Source: Bacteroidota bacterium
GTDB lineage: Bacteria; Bacteroidota; Bacteroidia; Sphingobacteriales; Sphingobacteriaceae
Length of the DNA stretch: 32,731 nt
Direction: 5' to 3'
Assembly: GCA_021794195.1 (NCBI GenBank)
Contig: JAJYRG010000025.1
Span: forward strand, 1-32,731
In this document: positions 24,662-32,731 of the stretch, piece after piece
How positions within the stretch are numbered: position 1 is the first letter of the stretch
Layout: every line of letters begins with the position of its first letter
Position numbers and translations under genes: made by a program
Notes under the pieces: generated by a model
Seen by the model: the letters and a program-made list of their open reading frames with translations, nothing else
Database searches by the model: none
What the model was told of the DNA's origin: nothing

Positions 24662-25854
24662 TGAAACAAATAAACTGTTTTTTAACTTTTTTATTTTTCA
24701 GTTTTGCTGCCTGGTCTCAACCCGCAAAAATTGAAAGTTGGATAGGCGAAAGTACAGGTGATTTGCCTTTTTTAGAATATAGTAATGGTAAAGTGCGGTT
24801 GGGAGCCGACAAAATGGGCTTTATAGATACTGCCATTCGGTTGGTCGTCATTGACTCTGTGGAAGATCGGTATAAAGTAAGGTTAGCTCAAAACTGGTCA
24901 GCATATATTCCCAAAAGCTCTGTTGCTCAGGTTGATTCCGGGCAGCAAAGCTATGATGAACCTGAGGATGATTATCCGTATATAAGCGGATCTTGGCATT
25001 TGGCCGGAAAAGAAAAACACGATCTGCTTTCTATCCGCTTTCCGGTACGGCTTCCGTATAGGAGCTATCAGACGGCAGATCCGAATAAAATTACGGTAGA
25101 TGTATTTGGCGCGGTGTCCAATACAACCTGGGTAACTCAATTGCGCAGTGCTAAAATTGTTAAAAATATCTATCAAGAACAGGTTGAACACGATGTGTAT
25201 AGAATTCATATAGAGCTGAAAGGTAAGCAAAACTGGGGATATCGGATTGGATATTCTGGGAATGTATTACAGGTCAAGGTAAAGCATCCCCCGGCTAAAA
25301 AAGGTATAAAAAATCTTTTTATAGCTATTGATGCCGGACATGGCGGCAGTGCGACGGGAACTTCGGGCCCAAGCGGCACACTGGAGAAGGAATATACACT
25401 GAAATTTGCGTTAGAGTTACAAAAACTGCTGTTGCGTAAAGGCGTACGCCACGTGCATATGACCCGTACGGCTGATTTAGATATTCCGACACCGGATAGA
25501 GTGCTTGATTTACGGGAAGTGGAGCCGGATGTATTGATAAGTTTGCATTTAAATTCTTCTTCCAACCCCGATGTCAGCGGTGTCAGCACCTATTATAAAC
25601 ATATGGGAAGCAAGAAGTTGTCTGAGCATATACTCGACGGGATGCTAAAACTCGGACTCAATGAATTTGGCTTAATAGGCAACTTTAACTTTTTGTTGAA
25701 TTCACCTATAGAATACCCCAACACATTAGTAGAAATCGCTTTTTTAAGTAATCCTGACGATGAAAAACGTGTGTTGGAACCCAAGTTTCATAAGCAAACG
25801 GCCAAACAAATATTCAAAGGATTGAAAGCTTGGTTAAAAGAAGCGCAAAAATAA
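24661..25854 (+). CDS. N-acetylmuramoyl-L-alanine amidase (Amidase_3)
   Basis: A zinc amidase that cuts the bond between MurNAc and the stem peptide. After a signal peptide (about 1-19, ending AAWSQ) come an SH3-like segment (roughly 40-85) and an AMIN-like beta region (roughly 100-205). The catalytic domain starts LFIAIDAGHGG (first zinc His near 225). The Glu in TLEKEYTL, the His in LISLHLNSSSN (near 295) and the catalytic Glu in LVEIAFLSNP (near 358) complete the active site. The length is 397 residues. It is coupled to the upstream GHL10 gene by TAATG and lies 6 bp before the NamZ gene. It would generate the peptide-free glycans that its neighbours could use. Confidence 0.92.
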   Translation: MKQINCFLTFLFFSFAAWSQPAKIESWIGESTGDLPFLEYSNGKVRLGADKMGFIDTAIRLVVIDSVEDRYKVRLAQNWSAYIPKSSVAQVDSGQQSYDEPEDDYPYISGSWHLAGKEKHDLLSIRFPVRLPYRSYQTADPNKITVDVFGAVSNTTWVTQLRSAKIVKNIYQEQVEHDVYRIHIELKGKQNWGYRIGYSGNVLQVKVKHPPAKKGIKNLFIAIDAGHGGSATGTSGPSGTLEKEYTLKFALELQKLLLRKGVRHVHMTRTADLDIPTPDRVLDLREVEPDVLISLHLNSSSNPDVSGVSTYYKHMGSKKLSEHILDGMLKLGLNEFGLIGNFNFLLNSPIEYPNTLVEIAFLSNPDDEKRVLEPKFHKQTAKQIFKGLKAWLKEAQK

Positions 25855-25860
25855 AAAATC

Positions 25861-27102
25861 ATGCAAAAAAGAACAGTATTTATGAAAACTAAAATGAAGT
25901 ACATGTATGTAAGCACCTTATTCTTTCTGTTTCTTTCTGTTTCCTGTGTCTCAGGAAGCAGCTCTTCAAAAGAAAAAGTCTCAGAGAGCGAAACCATTCT
26001 TACGGGTGCTGATCAGTTAGATGCTTATTTACCTCTATTGGAAGGTAAAAAAGTAGGAATGATGGGAAATCAGACGTCCATTGTGGGAAAAGAGAAAAAA
26101 CATTTAGTAGATGTTCTTTTCGAAAATGAAGTGGATCTCCGTTTTGCTTTTGCTCCGGAGCACGGGTTTAGAGGGGAAATAGAAAGAGGAGAAGCGGTAA
26201 GTAATGATGTGGATGAAAAGACAGGCTTGCCATTGTACACTTTATATGGAGGGAATGAAAAACAGGACTCTATAGTACAATCTGTGGATGTTATGATATT
26301 CGATTTGCAAGATGTGGGGGCAAGATTTTATACCTACATCACTTCAATGCATCATGTTATGGAGTTGTGTGCCAAACACGGTAAAAAACTCATTGTTTTA
26401 GATAGGCCCAACCCCAATGGAGATCAAGTAGATGGGCCGGTCCGCAAAGATGACAAATTTAAATCAAATGTATCTTTTCATAAAATAGCGATGATACATG
26501 GGTTAACTGTTGGCGAATTAGCGTATATGATTAATGGCGAAGAATGGCTAGAAGGAGGAAAGGAATGCGATTTGACCGTTATCCCGGTTCAGAATTATGA
26601 TCATACTATGCAATATGATCTGCCTGTTGTTCCGTCACCGAGTTTACCTAATGCGTTGTCAGTGCGTTTGTATATGTCCTTATGTCTGTTTGAAGGGACA
26701 GATGTATCTGTGGGACGGGGAACGGATTGGCCGTTTCAGGTAATAGGTTATCCCGATCCCGTTTTTGGCGACTTTACCTTTACGCCAGGTGAGAAAGCAG
26801 GTATGAGCAAGCATGTTGAAGGCAAAAATGAAGAAAATTATGGACTGGATTTGCGGGATTTAGTTCCAGAAAACCAAAAGTTTACCTTAAAATATATCCT
26901 TGGCTTTTATGATAAAATGCCTAATAAAGAAGATTTCTTTGCACGCCCCGAGTTTTTTGATAAGCTGGCTGGAACAGATGAATTACGTGAGCAAATTATT
27001 GCAGGTTTGTCTGAAGAAGAGATTAGATCGGCATGGAAAGAGGATTTAGTGGCTTACAAAAAAATGCGTGCAAAGTATTTGCTATATGAGGACTTTGAAT
27101 AA
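25861..27102 (+). CDS. namZ: NamZ-type exo-beta-N-acetylmuramidase lipoprotein (DUF1343, GH171)
   Basis: Matches DUF1343, now known as the NamZ exo-N-acetylmuramidase family (GH171), which removes MurNAc from the non-reducing end of peptide-free peptidoglycan glycans. The lipobox LSVSC places the lipidated Cys near residue 29. The Ser-rich spacer is followed by GADQLDAYLPLLEGKKVGMMGNQ-type sequence, FAPEHGFRGE (near 98-107), YTLYGG, MIFDLQDVGARFYTYI, LDRPNPNGD, HGLTVGELAYMING and GRGTDWPFQVIGYPDP. It is 413 residues, full length. The ATG at 25861 is the first of several close Met codons, so the exact start is uncertain. It ends the operon. Confidence 0.9.
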   Translation: MQKRTVFMKTKMKYMYVSTLFFLFLSVSCVSGSSSSKEKVSESETILTGADQLDAYLPLLEGKKVGMMGNQTSIVGKEKKHLVDVLFENEVDLRFAFAPEHGFRGEIERGEAVSNDVDEKTGLPLYTLYGGNEKQDSIVQSVDVMIFDLQDVGARFYTYITSMHHVMELCAKHGKKLIVLDRPNPNGDQVDGPVRKDDKFKSNVSFHKIAMIHGLTVGELAYMINGEEWLEGGKECDLTVIPVQNYDHTMQYDLPVVPSPSLPNALSVRLYMSLCLFEGTDVSVGRGTDWPFQVIGYPDPVFGDFTFTPGEKAGMSKHVEGKNEENYGLDLRDLVPENQKFTLKYILGFYDKMPNKEDFFARPEFFDKLAGTDELREQIIAGLSEEEIRSAWKEDLVAYKKMRAKYLLYEDFE

Positions 27103-27165
27103 GTGCGTATTTTTTTAAACAAATGAGTTGCTTTCTCTATCATGCGTTATTGTTTTTGTTGTCTT

Positions 27166-27215
27166 ATCTCTCTATCTATGAGTGTACTATAGTACAGTGA
27201 TGACGGTAGAGAGAT
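27166..27215. promoter_or_regulatory. hairpin with perfect 14-bp palindrome, possible operator
   Basis: TGTACTATAGTACA at 27183-27196 is its own reverse complement. It is enclosed by ATCTCTCTAT (27166-27175) and GTAGAGAGAT (27206-27215), which pair over ten positions with one wobble. No T-run follows. It may be a dimeric regulator site or an mRNA 3' structure of the namZ operon. Confidence 0.45.
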
Positions 27216-27331
27216 TTAATGAGGAAGTGTATTACTGATAAATGATCCTTTGCTTTTTGATAATAGAGAAGGAAAAGCGGGTTTTGAACTTTTGTAGCTA
27301 ATAATATGCCGAATAAAGTTTTTTTTAATAA

Positions 27332-27355
27332 AAAAATGCAGAAAAGCGCATTTTT
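27332..27355. terminator. AT-rich hairpin, possible terminator
   Basis: AAAAATGC (27332-27339) is complementary to GCATTTTT (27348-27355) across an 8-nt loop, with A- and T-runs on both sides. It could end transcripts from the namZ operon, 230 bp downstream of the stop, or from the opposite strand. Confidence 0.35.
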
Positions 27356-27491
27356 ATTTATTGTTTCCCATAATAATTTGTAGTTTAGCCTTATAAGCTA
27401 AAAACCCACATAAAGCCTCTATAATTTGAAATGGCGTATGAAGTTGATTGTTAGTAAGCATTATTTATAAATCGTAATAATTAAGGACATA

Positions 27492-30400
27492 ATGAGAAAA
27501 AAACTACTTATCTGTATAAGCTTTGGAGTACTGTTTTCACTTAGCGCGGGGGCAACAGCCTCACTCCATAAACTTTCGTTTTTATCAAAAAACACGCTAA
27601 GTATTTTTCAAAGCACAATTACAGGGACAGTTTCCGGACCTGCCGGATCTTTAGAGGGAGTTACAGTGACAGTTGTGGGTACTGCAAATAGTACGATAAC
27701 AGATGAAGAGGGGAAGTTTTCTATTGCCGTAGAAATAGGGAATACATTGCGGTTTTCCAGTATTGGGTTTAAAACCCAAGAGATAGAAGTGACGGGAAGT
27801 TCTTTGGATGTTGAGCTTGAAGCAGATGATACCTCTTTAGAAGAAGTGGTAGTCGTCGGATACGGTACGCAAAGAAGGTCAAATTTAACAGGATCTGTAT
27901 CTACTGTTGACGCTGAAAAAACTTTCGAAACCCGTCCTATTACAGATGTGGGCAGAGCTTTACAAGGTTCTGTTTCGGGTCTTTCTGTTTCTACGCCGAG
28001 TGGAGATTTAGGAGGTGATCCGACAATTAGATTGCGGGGCGTAAGCGGTTCATTACAGACAGAGGGAGGGGCTTCCCCATTGATATTGGTGGATGGTGTG
28101 GAAGTGCCCAGTTTGTCTATGATCAATCCTAATGACATTGAAAGTATGTCTGTGGTCAAAGACGCGTCGGCAGCAATCTATGGCTCAAGAGCGGCTTGGG
28201 GTGTTGTCCTTATCAAGACAAAATCCGGAAAGCGAAATACGAAAACATCTATTAATTATTCGAATAATATCGCCTTGCAAAAACCGACTACGACACCGAC
28301 AATTGCAGGAGGAGCTGAAGGTGCGAAGGCTGGGTTGATGGCTTTACAGCGTACAAATCCATCGTTGACGGGTTATAATAATTTAGGTACCCGTTATGAT
28401 GAATATGCAATTGAGAAGATGACAGAATGGGAGCAAAAATATGGTGGGCAGAATCTTGGCTTGGATATGGTGGAAGGACGGGATTATGAAGTTAAGGATG
28501 GTTATCTTTATTTCCACCGCCCGTGGGATGCAGAAGAAATGTTCATGAAAAATTATACACCCCAGCAAAATCATAATATTGATATTACAGGAGGCTCCGA
28601 GAAAGTTAATTATAATGCTGGTTTTGGTTTAATTTCCCAAACAGGAGTGTTAAAGGATAATGCGGACAAATATAATCGTTATAATTTTAATCTTGGGTTA
28701 AATGCAGATATCACTGATTGGCTGACGGGATTCGCGAAAGTATTATATTCAACTTCTGATGTAAGCAAGCCCTTTTCTTTTAATGGAAATGTTTACGAGC
28801 CTTGGTTTTATTTATATAGATGGCCGCGTAATTTCCCCTATGGAACAATTGAGGGGTTACCCATGCGGAATGCGATAACTGAGGTGCAGCAAGCTAGTAT
28901 GAATCTGCGAAACTTTAATATGGCTCGTTTTACATTTGGAGGACAGGCAACAATCATACCTGATTTGACTATTGACGCCGATTATACTTACTCTTCTTTT
29001 ATTAATAAATTTAATGAAAATGGAGGTACCGTAACGGGATGGGATTTTTGGAATAAGACAGATTTTGAATATGTAACCTTTTCAGGAGCAGCATATAACC
29101 GAGTTCGTAAAGAGCGTTCTATGCGTGATAGACATGTAGCAAATATTTATGCTACCTACGATAAGAGCTTCGAAGATCATAATTTTAAGTTTATGTCGGG
29201 AGCGAACGCCGAGTTATTCCAATCAGATAAGATATGGGGGCAGCGGTTGGGTTTGCTCGATCCAAGCTATCCTCAATTAGGGCTTGCTACGGGTGAAATG
29301 ACAACTAGTTCGGGAGCATCCCACTGGTCTACGTTAGGCTTTTTTGGACGTGTAAATTATGATTATCAAGATAAATATCTTTTAGAGGTATTGGCACGGT
29401 ATGATGGCTCCTCTCGATTTAATAAGGAAAATGTCTGGGGCTTTTTCCCGGCAATATCTGCGGGGTATGTCATCACACAAGAGGATTTTATGAATTGGTC
29501 AAGTTCTTATTTGGATTTCTTGAAAGTACGGGCTTCATGGGGAAGTGTCGGGAATCAAACTGTTCCGACAGGGTTATATTTATCTACATTGGGTCAAGCG
29601 GAGACCAACTGGGTGATAGACGGAGTTAATCAGAATACTATGAGCACCCCGACTATTGTTTCGCAGGATTTGACTTGGGAAACTGTGACGACACAAGAAA
29701 TTGGTATAGATGCTGCTTTTTTTCAGAATAAATTTAATGTAACATTTAATCGTTTTAGAAGAACCATTTCTGATTTGATTACAGGCGGGGTAATATTACC
29801 CTCTAGCTTTGGGGCACCTTCACCCTTGCGGAACTTTGGGGAGATGCAGACGAATGGATGGGAATTGGAATTAGCGTATAATCATAGTTTTAGCAATGGA
29901 TTTAACATGCGTTTAGCAGGACAGCTGTCTGATTACAAAGAGAAAATAACTAAGTATGATGGTCAAGCACAAGTAAATACAACTGGAACTTCTTCAAATT
30001 ATGCAGGTAAGGTAATGGGCGAAATTTGGGGTTACGAGACCGATCGTCTTTTTCAAGTGGACGACTTTATTGCCAATGATGATGGGACGTATACATTAAA
30101 GGAGGAGATCCCTTCACAAGCGTATTATGAAACTTCAACTTTTAAATATGGTCCTGGAGACATAAAATATAAAGATCTAAATGGCGATGGCGTTATTGAT
30201 GTAGGTGATGGAACGGTGGAAAACCCAGGAGATAGAAGAATCATTGGTAATTCTAACCCACGTTATCAATATGGTCTCCGGGCAGATTTCGATTTTAAGG
30301 GATTTGATTTAGGGTTCTTCTTACAAGGCGTTGGACAGCGTGATATATGGGTGGGTGGCGATCTGGCGGTGCCAGGTTGGAGACCAGCGGAAGCTTGGTA

Positions 30401-30770
30401 TGCACATCAGATGGATTATTGGACTCCAGAGAATACAGGAGCTTTTTATTATAGACCAACGGATCAGAATCAAAGTAATACAACATTGAATCATATGCCG
30501 CAGACAAGATATTTATTAGATATGTCATATCTTCGGTTAAAGAACCTGACATTTGGTTATACGTTACCAACATCTGTAATAGAAAAAGCAAATTTTTCGA
30601 AACTTAGAGTCTTTTTCTCAGGAGAAAATTTGCTGGAATTTGACAATTTGGATATTCCAATTGATCCGGAAACGGATTATACTGAACAAGGAGCGAATGA
30701 TCCGAACTCTTTTGGCAGAACTTATCCGTATCGTAGAACATTTTCATTGGGACTTCAATTAACTTTTTAG
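27492..30770 (+). CDS. SusC/RagA-type TonB-dependent outer-membrane receptor
   Basis: A 22-strand outer-membrane transporter that imports oligosaccharides or peptides with a SusD lid. A signal peptide (about 1-24) is followed by a carboxypeptidase-D regulatory-like domain (ITGTVSGPAGSLEGVTVTV to about residue 112). EEVVVVGYGTQRRSNLTGSV is the TonB box and start of the plug, with ILVDGVEVPSLSMINPNDI and VVKDASAAIYGSRAAWGVV in the plug. The barrel ends in RRTFSLGLQLTF with the terminal Phe. It is 1092 residues and has no STN domain, so anti-sigma signalling by this receptor is not expected. The susD gene follows after 2 bp. The ligand is unknown. Confidence 0.95.
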   Translation: MRKKLLICISFGVLFSLSAGATASLHKLSFLSKNTLSIFQSTITGTVSGPAGSLEGVTVTVVGTANSTITDEEGKFSIAVEIGNTLRFSSIGFKTQEIEVTGSSLDVELEADDTSLEEVVVVGYGTQRRSNLTGSVSTVDAEKTFETRPITDVGRALQGSVSGLSVSTPSGDLGGDPTIRLRGVSGSLQTEGGASPLILVDGVEVPSLSMINPNDIESMSVVKDASAAIYGSRAAWGVVLIKTKSGKRNTKTSINYSNNIALQKPTTTPTIAGGAEGAKAGLMALQRTNPSLTGYNNLGTRYDEYAIEKMTEWEQKYGGQNLGLDMVEGRDYEVKDGYLYFHRPWDAEEMFMKNYTPQQNHNIDITGGSEKVNYNAGFGLISQTGVLKDNADKYNRYNFNLGLNADITDWLTGFAKVLYSTSDVSKPFSFNGNVYEPWFYLYRWPRNFPYGTIEGLPMRNAITEVQQASMNLRNFNMARFTFGGQATIIPDLTIDADYTYSSFINKFNENGGTVTGWDFWNKTDFEYVTFSGAAYNRVRKERSMRDRHVANIYATYDKSFEDHNFKFMSGANAELFQSDKIWGQRLGLLDPSYPQLGLATGEMTTSSGASHWSTLGFFGRVNYDYQDKYLLEVLARYDGSSRFNKENVWGFFPAISAGYVITQEDFMNWSSSYLDFLKVRASWGSVGNQTVPTGLYLSTLGQAETNWVIDGVNQNTMSTPTIVSQDLTWETVTTQEIGIDAAFFQNKFNVTFNRFRRTISDLITGGVILPSSFGAPSPLRNFGEMQTNGWELELAYNHSFSNGFNMRLAGQLSDYKEKITKYDGQAQVNTTGTSSNYAGKVMGEIWGYETDRLFQVDDFIANDDGTYTLKEEIPSQAYYETSTFKYGPGDIKYKDLNGDGVIDVGDGTVENPGDRRIIGNSNPRYQYGLRADFDFKGFDLGFFLQGVGQRDIWVGGDLAVPGWRPAEAWYAHQMDYWTPENTGAFYYRPTDQNQSNTTLNHMPQTRYLLDMSYLRLKNLTFGYTLPTSVIEKANFSKLRVFFSGENLLEFDNLDIPIDPETDYTEQGANDPNSFGRTYPYRRTFSLGLQLTF

Positions 30771-30772
30771 AT

Positions 30773-32512
30773 ATGAAACTATTTAAATATATAGCTATAG
30801 CAGGGGTTTTATCTTTAACATCCTGTTCAAAAGACTTTCTAGGGGATGATTTTCTAACAAAAGAGCCTCTTGACCAATTGACGGATCCTGCATTTTGGTC
30901 ATCAGAAGAAAATATACGTACATATACCTATGGCTTTTACTTTTCTTATTTCAAAGGATATGGACAAGGTTATACTTGGGGTCCATATTTTTCGGGACAA
31001 GCTTTAAATGATGATTTTGCCCCACAAAGCCCAGCAGAGTTTATTATTAATGTGCCCACTTCAGGTGCAGGTTGGTCGCCGGCTGTACCAGCAAATCAGA
31101 CCCCTACAGGAGCAACATCCTATTATTCCCGTATTCGAAAAGCTAATCATTTTATTGAAAGTGTTCCGAAAGCTGAACTGGCAGAAGAGGTACAGAATCA
31201 TTGGTTGGGGATCGGCCGATTTTTTCGCGGGTTGGAATATGCAAAATTTGTCAATGCGTTTGGCGATGTACCTTATATCGATCGGGTTCTATTAGAAGAT
31301 GACCCAGAGTTATTTAGGCCTCGTGACTCCCGTATATTCGTGATGGATAAAGTGCTTGAAGATTTTCAGTTTGCAGCGGAATACGTGAGGGATAATGATG
31401 GTCCAAACCAACAAGCAGTTAACAAGTATGTAGTATTGGCGTTTATGTCTCGTGTTTTCTTATTTGAAGGAACTTGGTTGAAATATCATGAAATAGATGA
31501 GGAAAAAGCTGAAGAGTATTTAGAAGCAGCTAAATGGGCGGCAGAAGAGGTAATGAATAGCGGAACTTTTTCTGTTTCTAATGATTATCGAGGCTTGTTC
31601 TCCTCCGAATCGCTTAAAGGTAATCCAGAAATTATATTGTATAAAGAATATGCAGAAGGAGTTACGCAGCATAGCCTGATGTCGTATAATAATTTGGAAC
31701 CACAAAATGGAGTATCTAAAAATGCAGTAGATAATTACTTGCTTTCAGATGGTCTTCCTATCGGGATTTCCCCTTTATACAAAGGAGATAAGACAGTTGA
31801 GAAAGCCTTAGAAGATCGCGATGGACGTATGACCCAAACAATTGTTCCTAAAATTAGAATGATGAATATCGTTCCAAATTATTCATCATCTGGTTATGCT
31901 ACCCATAAGTTTTTGAATGAAGATTTAAAAGATGAATCTGTGGGTACAGGTTCGTTAAATATTACAGATGCGCCAATTATACGTTATGGGGAAGTCTTGA
32001 TGAACTATGTGGAAGCTGCTGCAGAACTCGGAGAATTAACACAAGATGATATAGATAAGACGATCAATGTTCTTCGGAATAGAGAAGGGGTGGGATTACC
32101 AAAATTAGAAATAGTTGGGGAACAGCCAGCTGTAAATGGATCGGTGTACGATGATCCAGATCGTGATCCCAGTGTCCCAAGTGTTATTTGGGAAATTAGA
32201 CGCGAACGTCGATCCGAACTTATATTCGAAGGACTTCGTTTAAATGACCTTCGTCGGTGGAAAAAATTGGAATATGCAGATACAGATAAAAACCCTACTA
32301 TAAACAGAGGGGCATACATCGTAAAAGCAGATTATTCGTCTGGACAGTTGAACGGAATCACGATCGACGGAACAGATGAAGGTTATATTATTCCGTCAAA
32401 TTCGAATAAACGAACAGTTGTAGATAAATATTACCTTGACCCACTACCGATAGATCAGATTTCGTTATATCGAAATAATGGTGTGGAATTGAAGCAAAAC
32501 CCGGGATGGTAA
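30773..32512 (+). CDS. SusD/RagB family nutrient-binding lipoprotein
   Basis: Surface lipoprotein that forms the lid over the SusC barrel. The lipobox LSLTSC gives a Cys near residue 19, followed by SKDFLGDDF, an acidic start compatible with surface export. FLTKEPLDQLTDPAFW is a hallmark of the family, followed by TPR-like helices (YYSRIRKANHFIESV, WLGIGRFFRGLEYAKFV) and the C-terminal region APIIRYGEVLMNYVEAAAELG, VIWEIRRERRSELIFEGLRLNDLRRW and LDPLPIDQISL. It is 579 residues, full length. It starts 2 bp after susC and ends before a terminator. Confidence 0.95.
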   Translation: MKLFKYIAIAGVLSLTSCSKDFLGDDFLTKEPLDQLTDPAFWSSEENIRTYTYGFYFSYFKGYGQGYTWGPYFSGQALNDDFAPQSPAEFIINVPTSGAGWSPAVPANQTPTGATSYYSRIRKANHFIESVPKAELAEEVQNHWLGIGRFFRGLEYAKFVNAFGDVPYIDRVLLEDDPELFRPRDSRIFVMDKVLEDFQFAAEYVRDNDGPNQQAVNKYVVLAFMSRVFLFEGTWLKYHEIDEEKAEEYLEAAKWAAEEVMNSGTFSVSNDYRGLFSSESLKGNPEIILYKEYAEGVTQHSLMSYNNLEPQNGVSKNAVDNYLLSDGLPIGISPLYKGDKTVEKALEDRDGRMTQTIVPKIRMMNIVPNYSSSGYATHKFLNEDLKDESVGTGSLNITDAPIIRYGEVLMNYVEAAAELGELTQDDIDKTINVLRNREGVGLPKLEIVGEQPAVNGSVYDDPDRDPSVPSVIWEIRRERRSELIFEGLRLNDLRRWKKLEYADTDKNPTINRGAYIVKADYSSGQLNGITIDGTDEGYIIPSNSNKRTVVDKYYLDPLPIDQISLYRNNGVELKQNPGW

Positions 32513-32543
32513 AGAGGCTTTAATTAATTTTATAGTAAGGTTT

Positions 32544-32580
32544 AAGGAGTGGTTTTTTAAAAATCACTCCTTTATTATTT
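32544..32580 (+). terminator. intrinsic terminator after susD
   Basis: AAGGAGTG (32544-32551) pairs with CACTCCTT (32565-32572), extended inward by a wobble and an A/T stem, and is followed by a T-rich tract. It begins about 30 bp after the susD stop. Confidence 0.7.
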
Positions 32581-32586
32581 TAATAA

Positions 32587-32731
32587 AGGATTAAACACAA
32601 AGCGAAAGCCGTAATGCCTTTTTTGGGTAGAGAAACAGCTTCTGCCCCTTCTAAGCCGGCCAGCGTCAAGATGGAGAGTGGAAAACTCAAATGGAGTACT
32701 GAGAATCAAAATGATTTATCAGTCGTCTATT
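32587..32731 (+). pseudogene. possible 5'-truncated GHL10 C-terminal fragment, runs off the window
   Basis: After a TAA at 32584-32586 the frame stays open for 48 codons to the window end. The translation contains KHKAKAVMPFL, then ETASAPSKPASVKMESGKLKWS. This resembles the segment just after the catalytic barrel in the two upstream GHL10 proteins (SKKALVPRTPW... and YHHPALIPALTW...PKPIIS...VRLAW). No barrel is encoded upstream, since the susD terminator is directly before it. It may be the remnant of a third GHL10 copy. It could instead be the first codons of an unrelated gene from the ATG at 32614. The similarity is judged by eye. Confidence 0.4.

Larger units (their letters stand above)
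27103..27491. other. regulatory intergenic region between namZ and susC
   Basis: 389 bp without a gene. It contains a long hairpin with a perfect inner palindrome (27166-27215), a second AT-rich hairpin (27332-27355), and an A/T-rich run up to the susC start. Two TAATTTG-like boxes (27374-27380 and about 27432-27438) are one base short of TAnnTTTG, so no promoter is assigned firmly. Confidence 0.5.

Noticed and set aside
27608..28159. Minus-strand 183-codon open frame inside susC.
   Set aside because: It is fully antisense to the conserved N-terminal domain and plug of SusC. Its Ser/Thr/Pro-rich translation is typical of a shadow frame.

Overview
The window reads as a stretch of a Bacteroidota chromosome, most likely from the Sphingobacteriaceae or a close relative. 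The supporting signs are a SusC/SusD pair, lipoproteins with Bacteroidota-style lipoboxes, promoter-like TAnnTTTG boxes close to start codons, the absence of clear Shine-Dalgarno sequences, and lineage-typical families (DUF3127, DUF4197, single-domain RlmL-type methyltransferase). This assignment is inference from gene content. No rRNA, tRNA, CRISPR array or complete insertion sequence was found.

Left part, 1-20869, is mostly housekeeping. Positions 1-510 hold no supportable gene but carry several small inverted-repeat elements. A minus-strand group follows: dapD (lysine/DAP), tsaC (tRNA t6A), folP (folate) and brnQ (branched-chain amino acid carrier), with dapD divergent from an hslR-like S4 gene. 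Next come a TauE/SafE permease and a ferritin on the plus strand, then UbiB/AarF kinase, DUF488 and DUF2945 on the minus strand, with the UbiB gene divergent from mutS. mutS converges on a nitroreductase. Further minus-strand genes are pepT with a DUF4197 lipoprotein, a GDPD paired with a phosphodiester glycosidase, and an HD hydrolase paired with an RlmL-like rRNA methyltransferase. The methyltransferase is divergent from a DUF3127 gene that ends in a strong terminator. A solitary FlaA1/CapD-type nucleotide-sugar dehydratase follows.

Right part, 21278-32731, is the notable region. It encodes two GHL10/DUF187 (DigH/YngK-type) glycoside hydrolases, one a lipoprotein with its own promoter and terminator. 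The second is at the head of a tight operon with a zinc N-acetylmuramoyl-L-alanine amidase and a NamZ-type (DUF1343, GH171) exo-N-acetylmuramidase. A SusC/SusD pair follows. At the window edge, just past the SusD terminator, an open frame resembles the C-terminal region of a third GHL10 protein without its catalytic part.

From known family activities, the amidase would strip stem peptides, the GHL10 enzymes would cut the resulting bare glycan, and NamZ would remove terminal MurNAc. The adjacent SusCD could import an oligosaccharide. Read this way, the block is a candidate peptidoglycan-glycan processing or recycling locus, but the link to SusCD is inference only.

Several genes have a TAnnTTTG-like box only 4-14 nt before the start codon, suggesting very short or absent 5' leaders. 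At least three genes (brnQ, mutS, pepT) appear to start with TTG.
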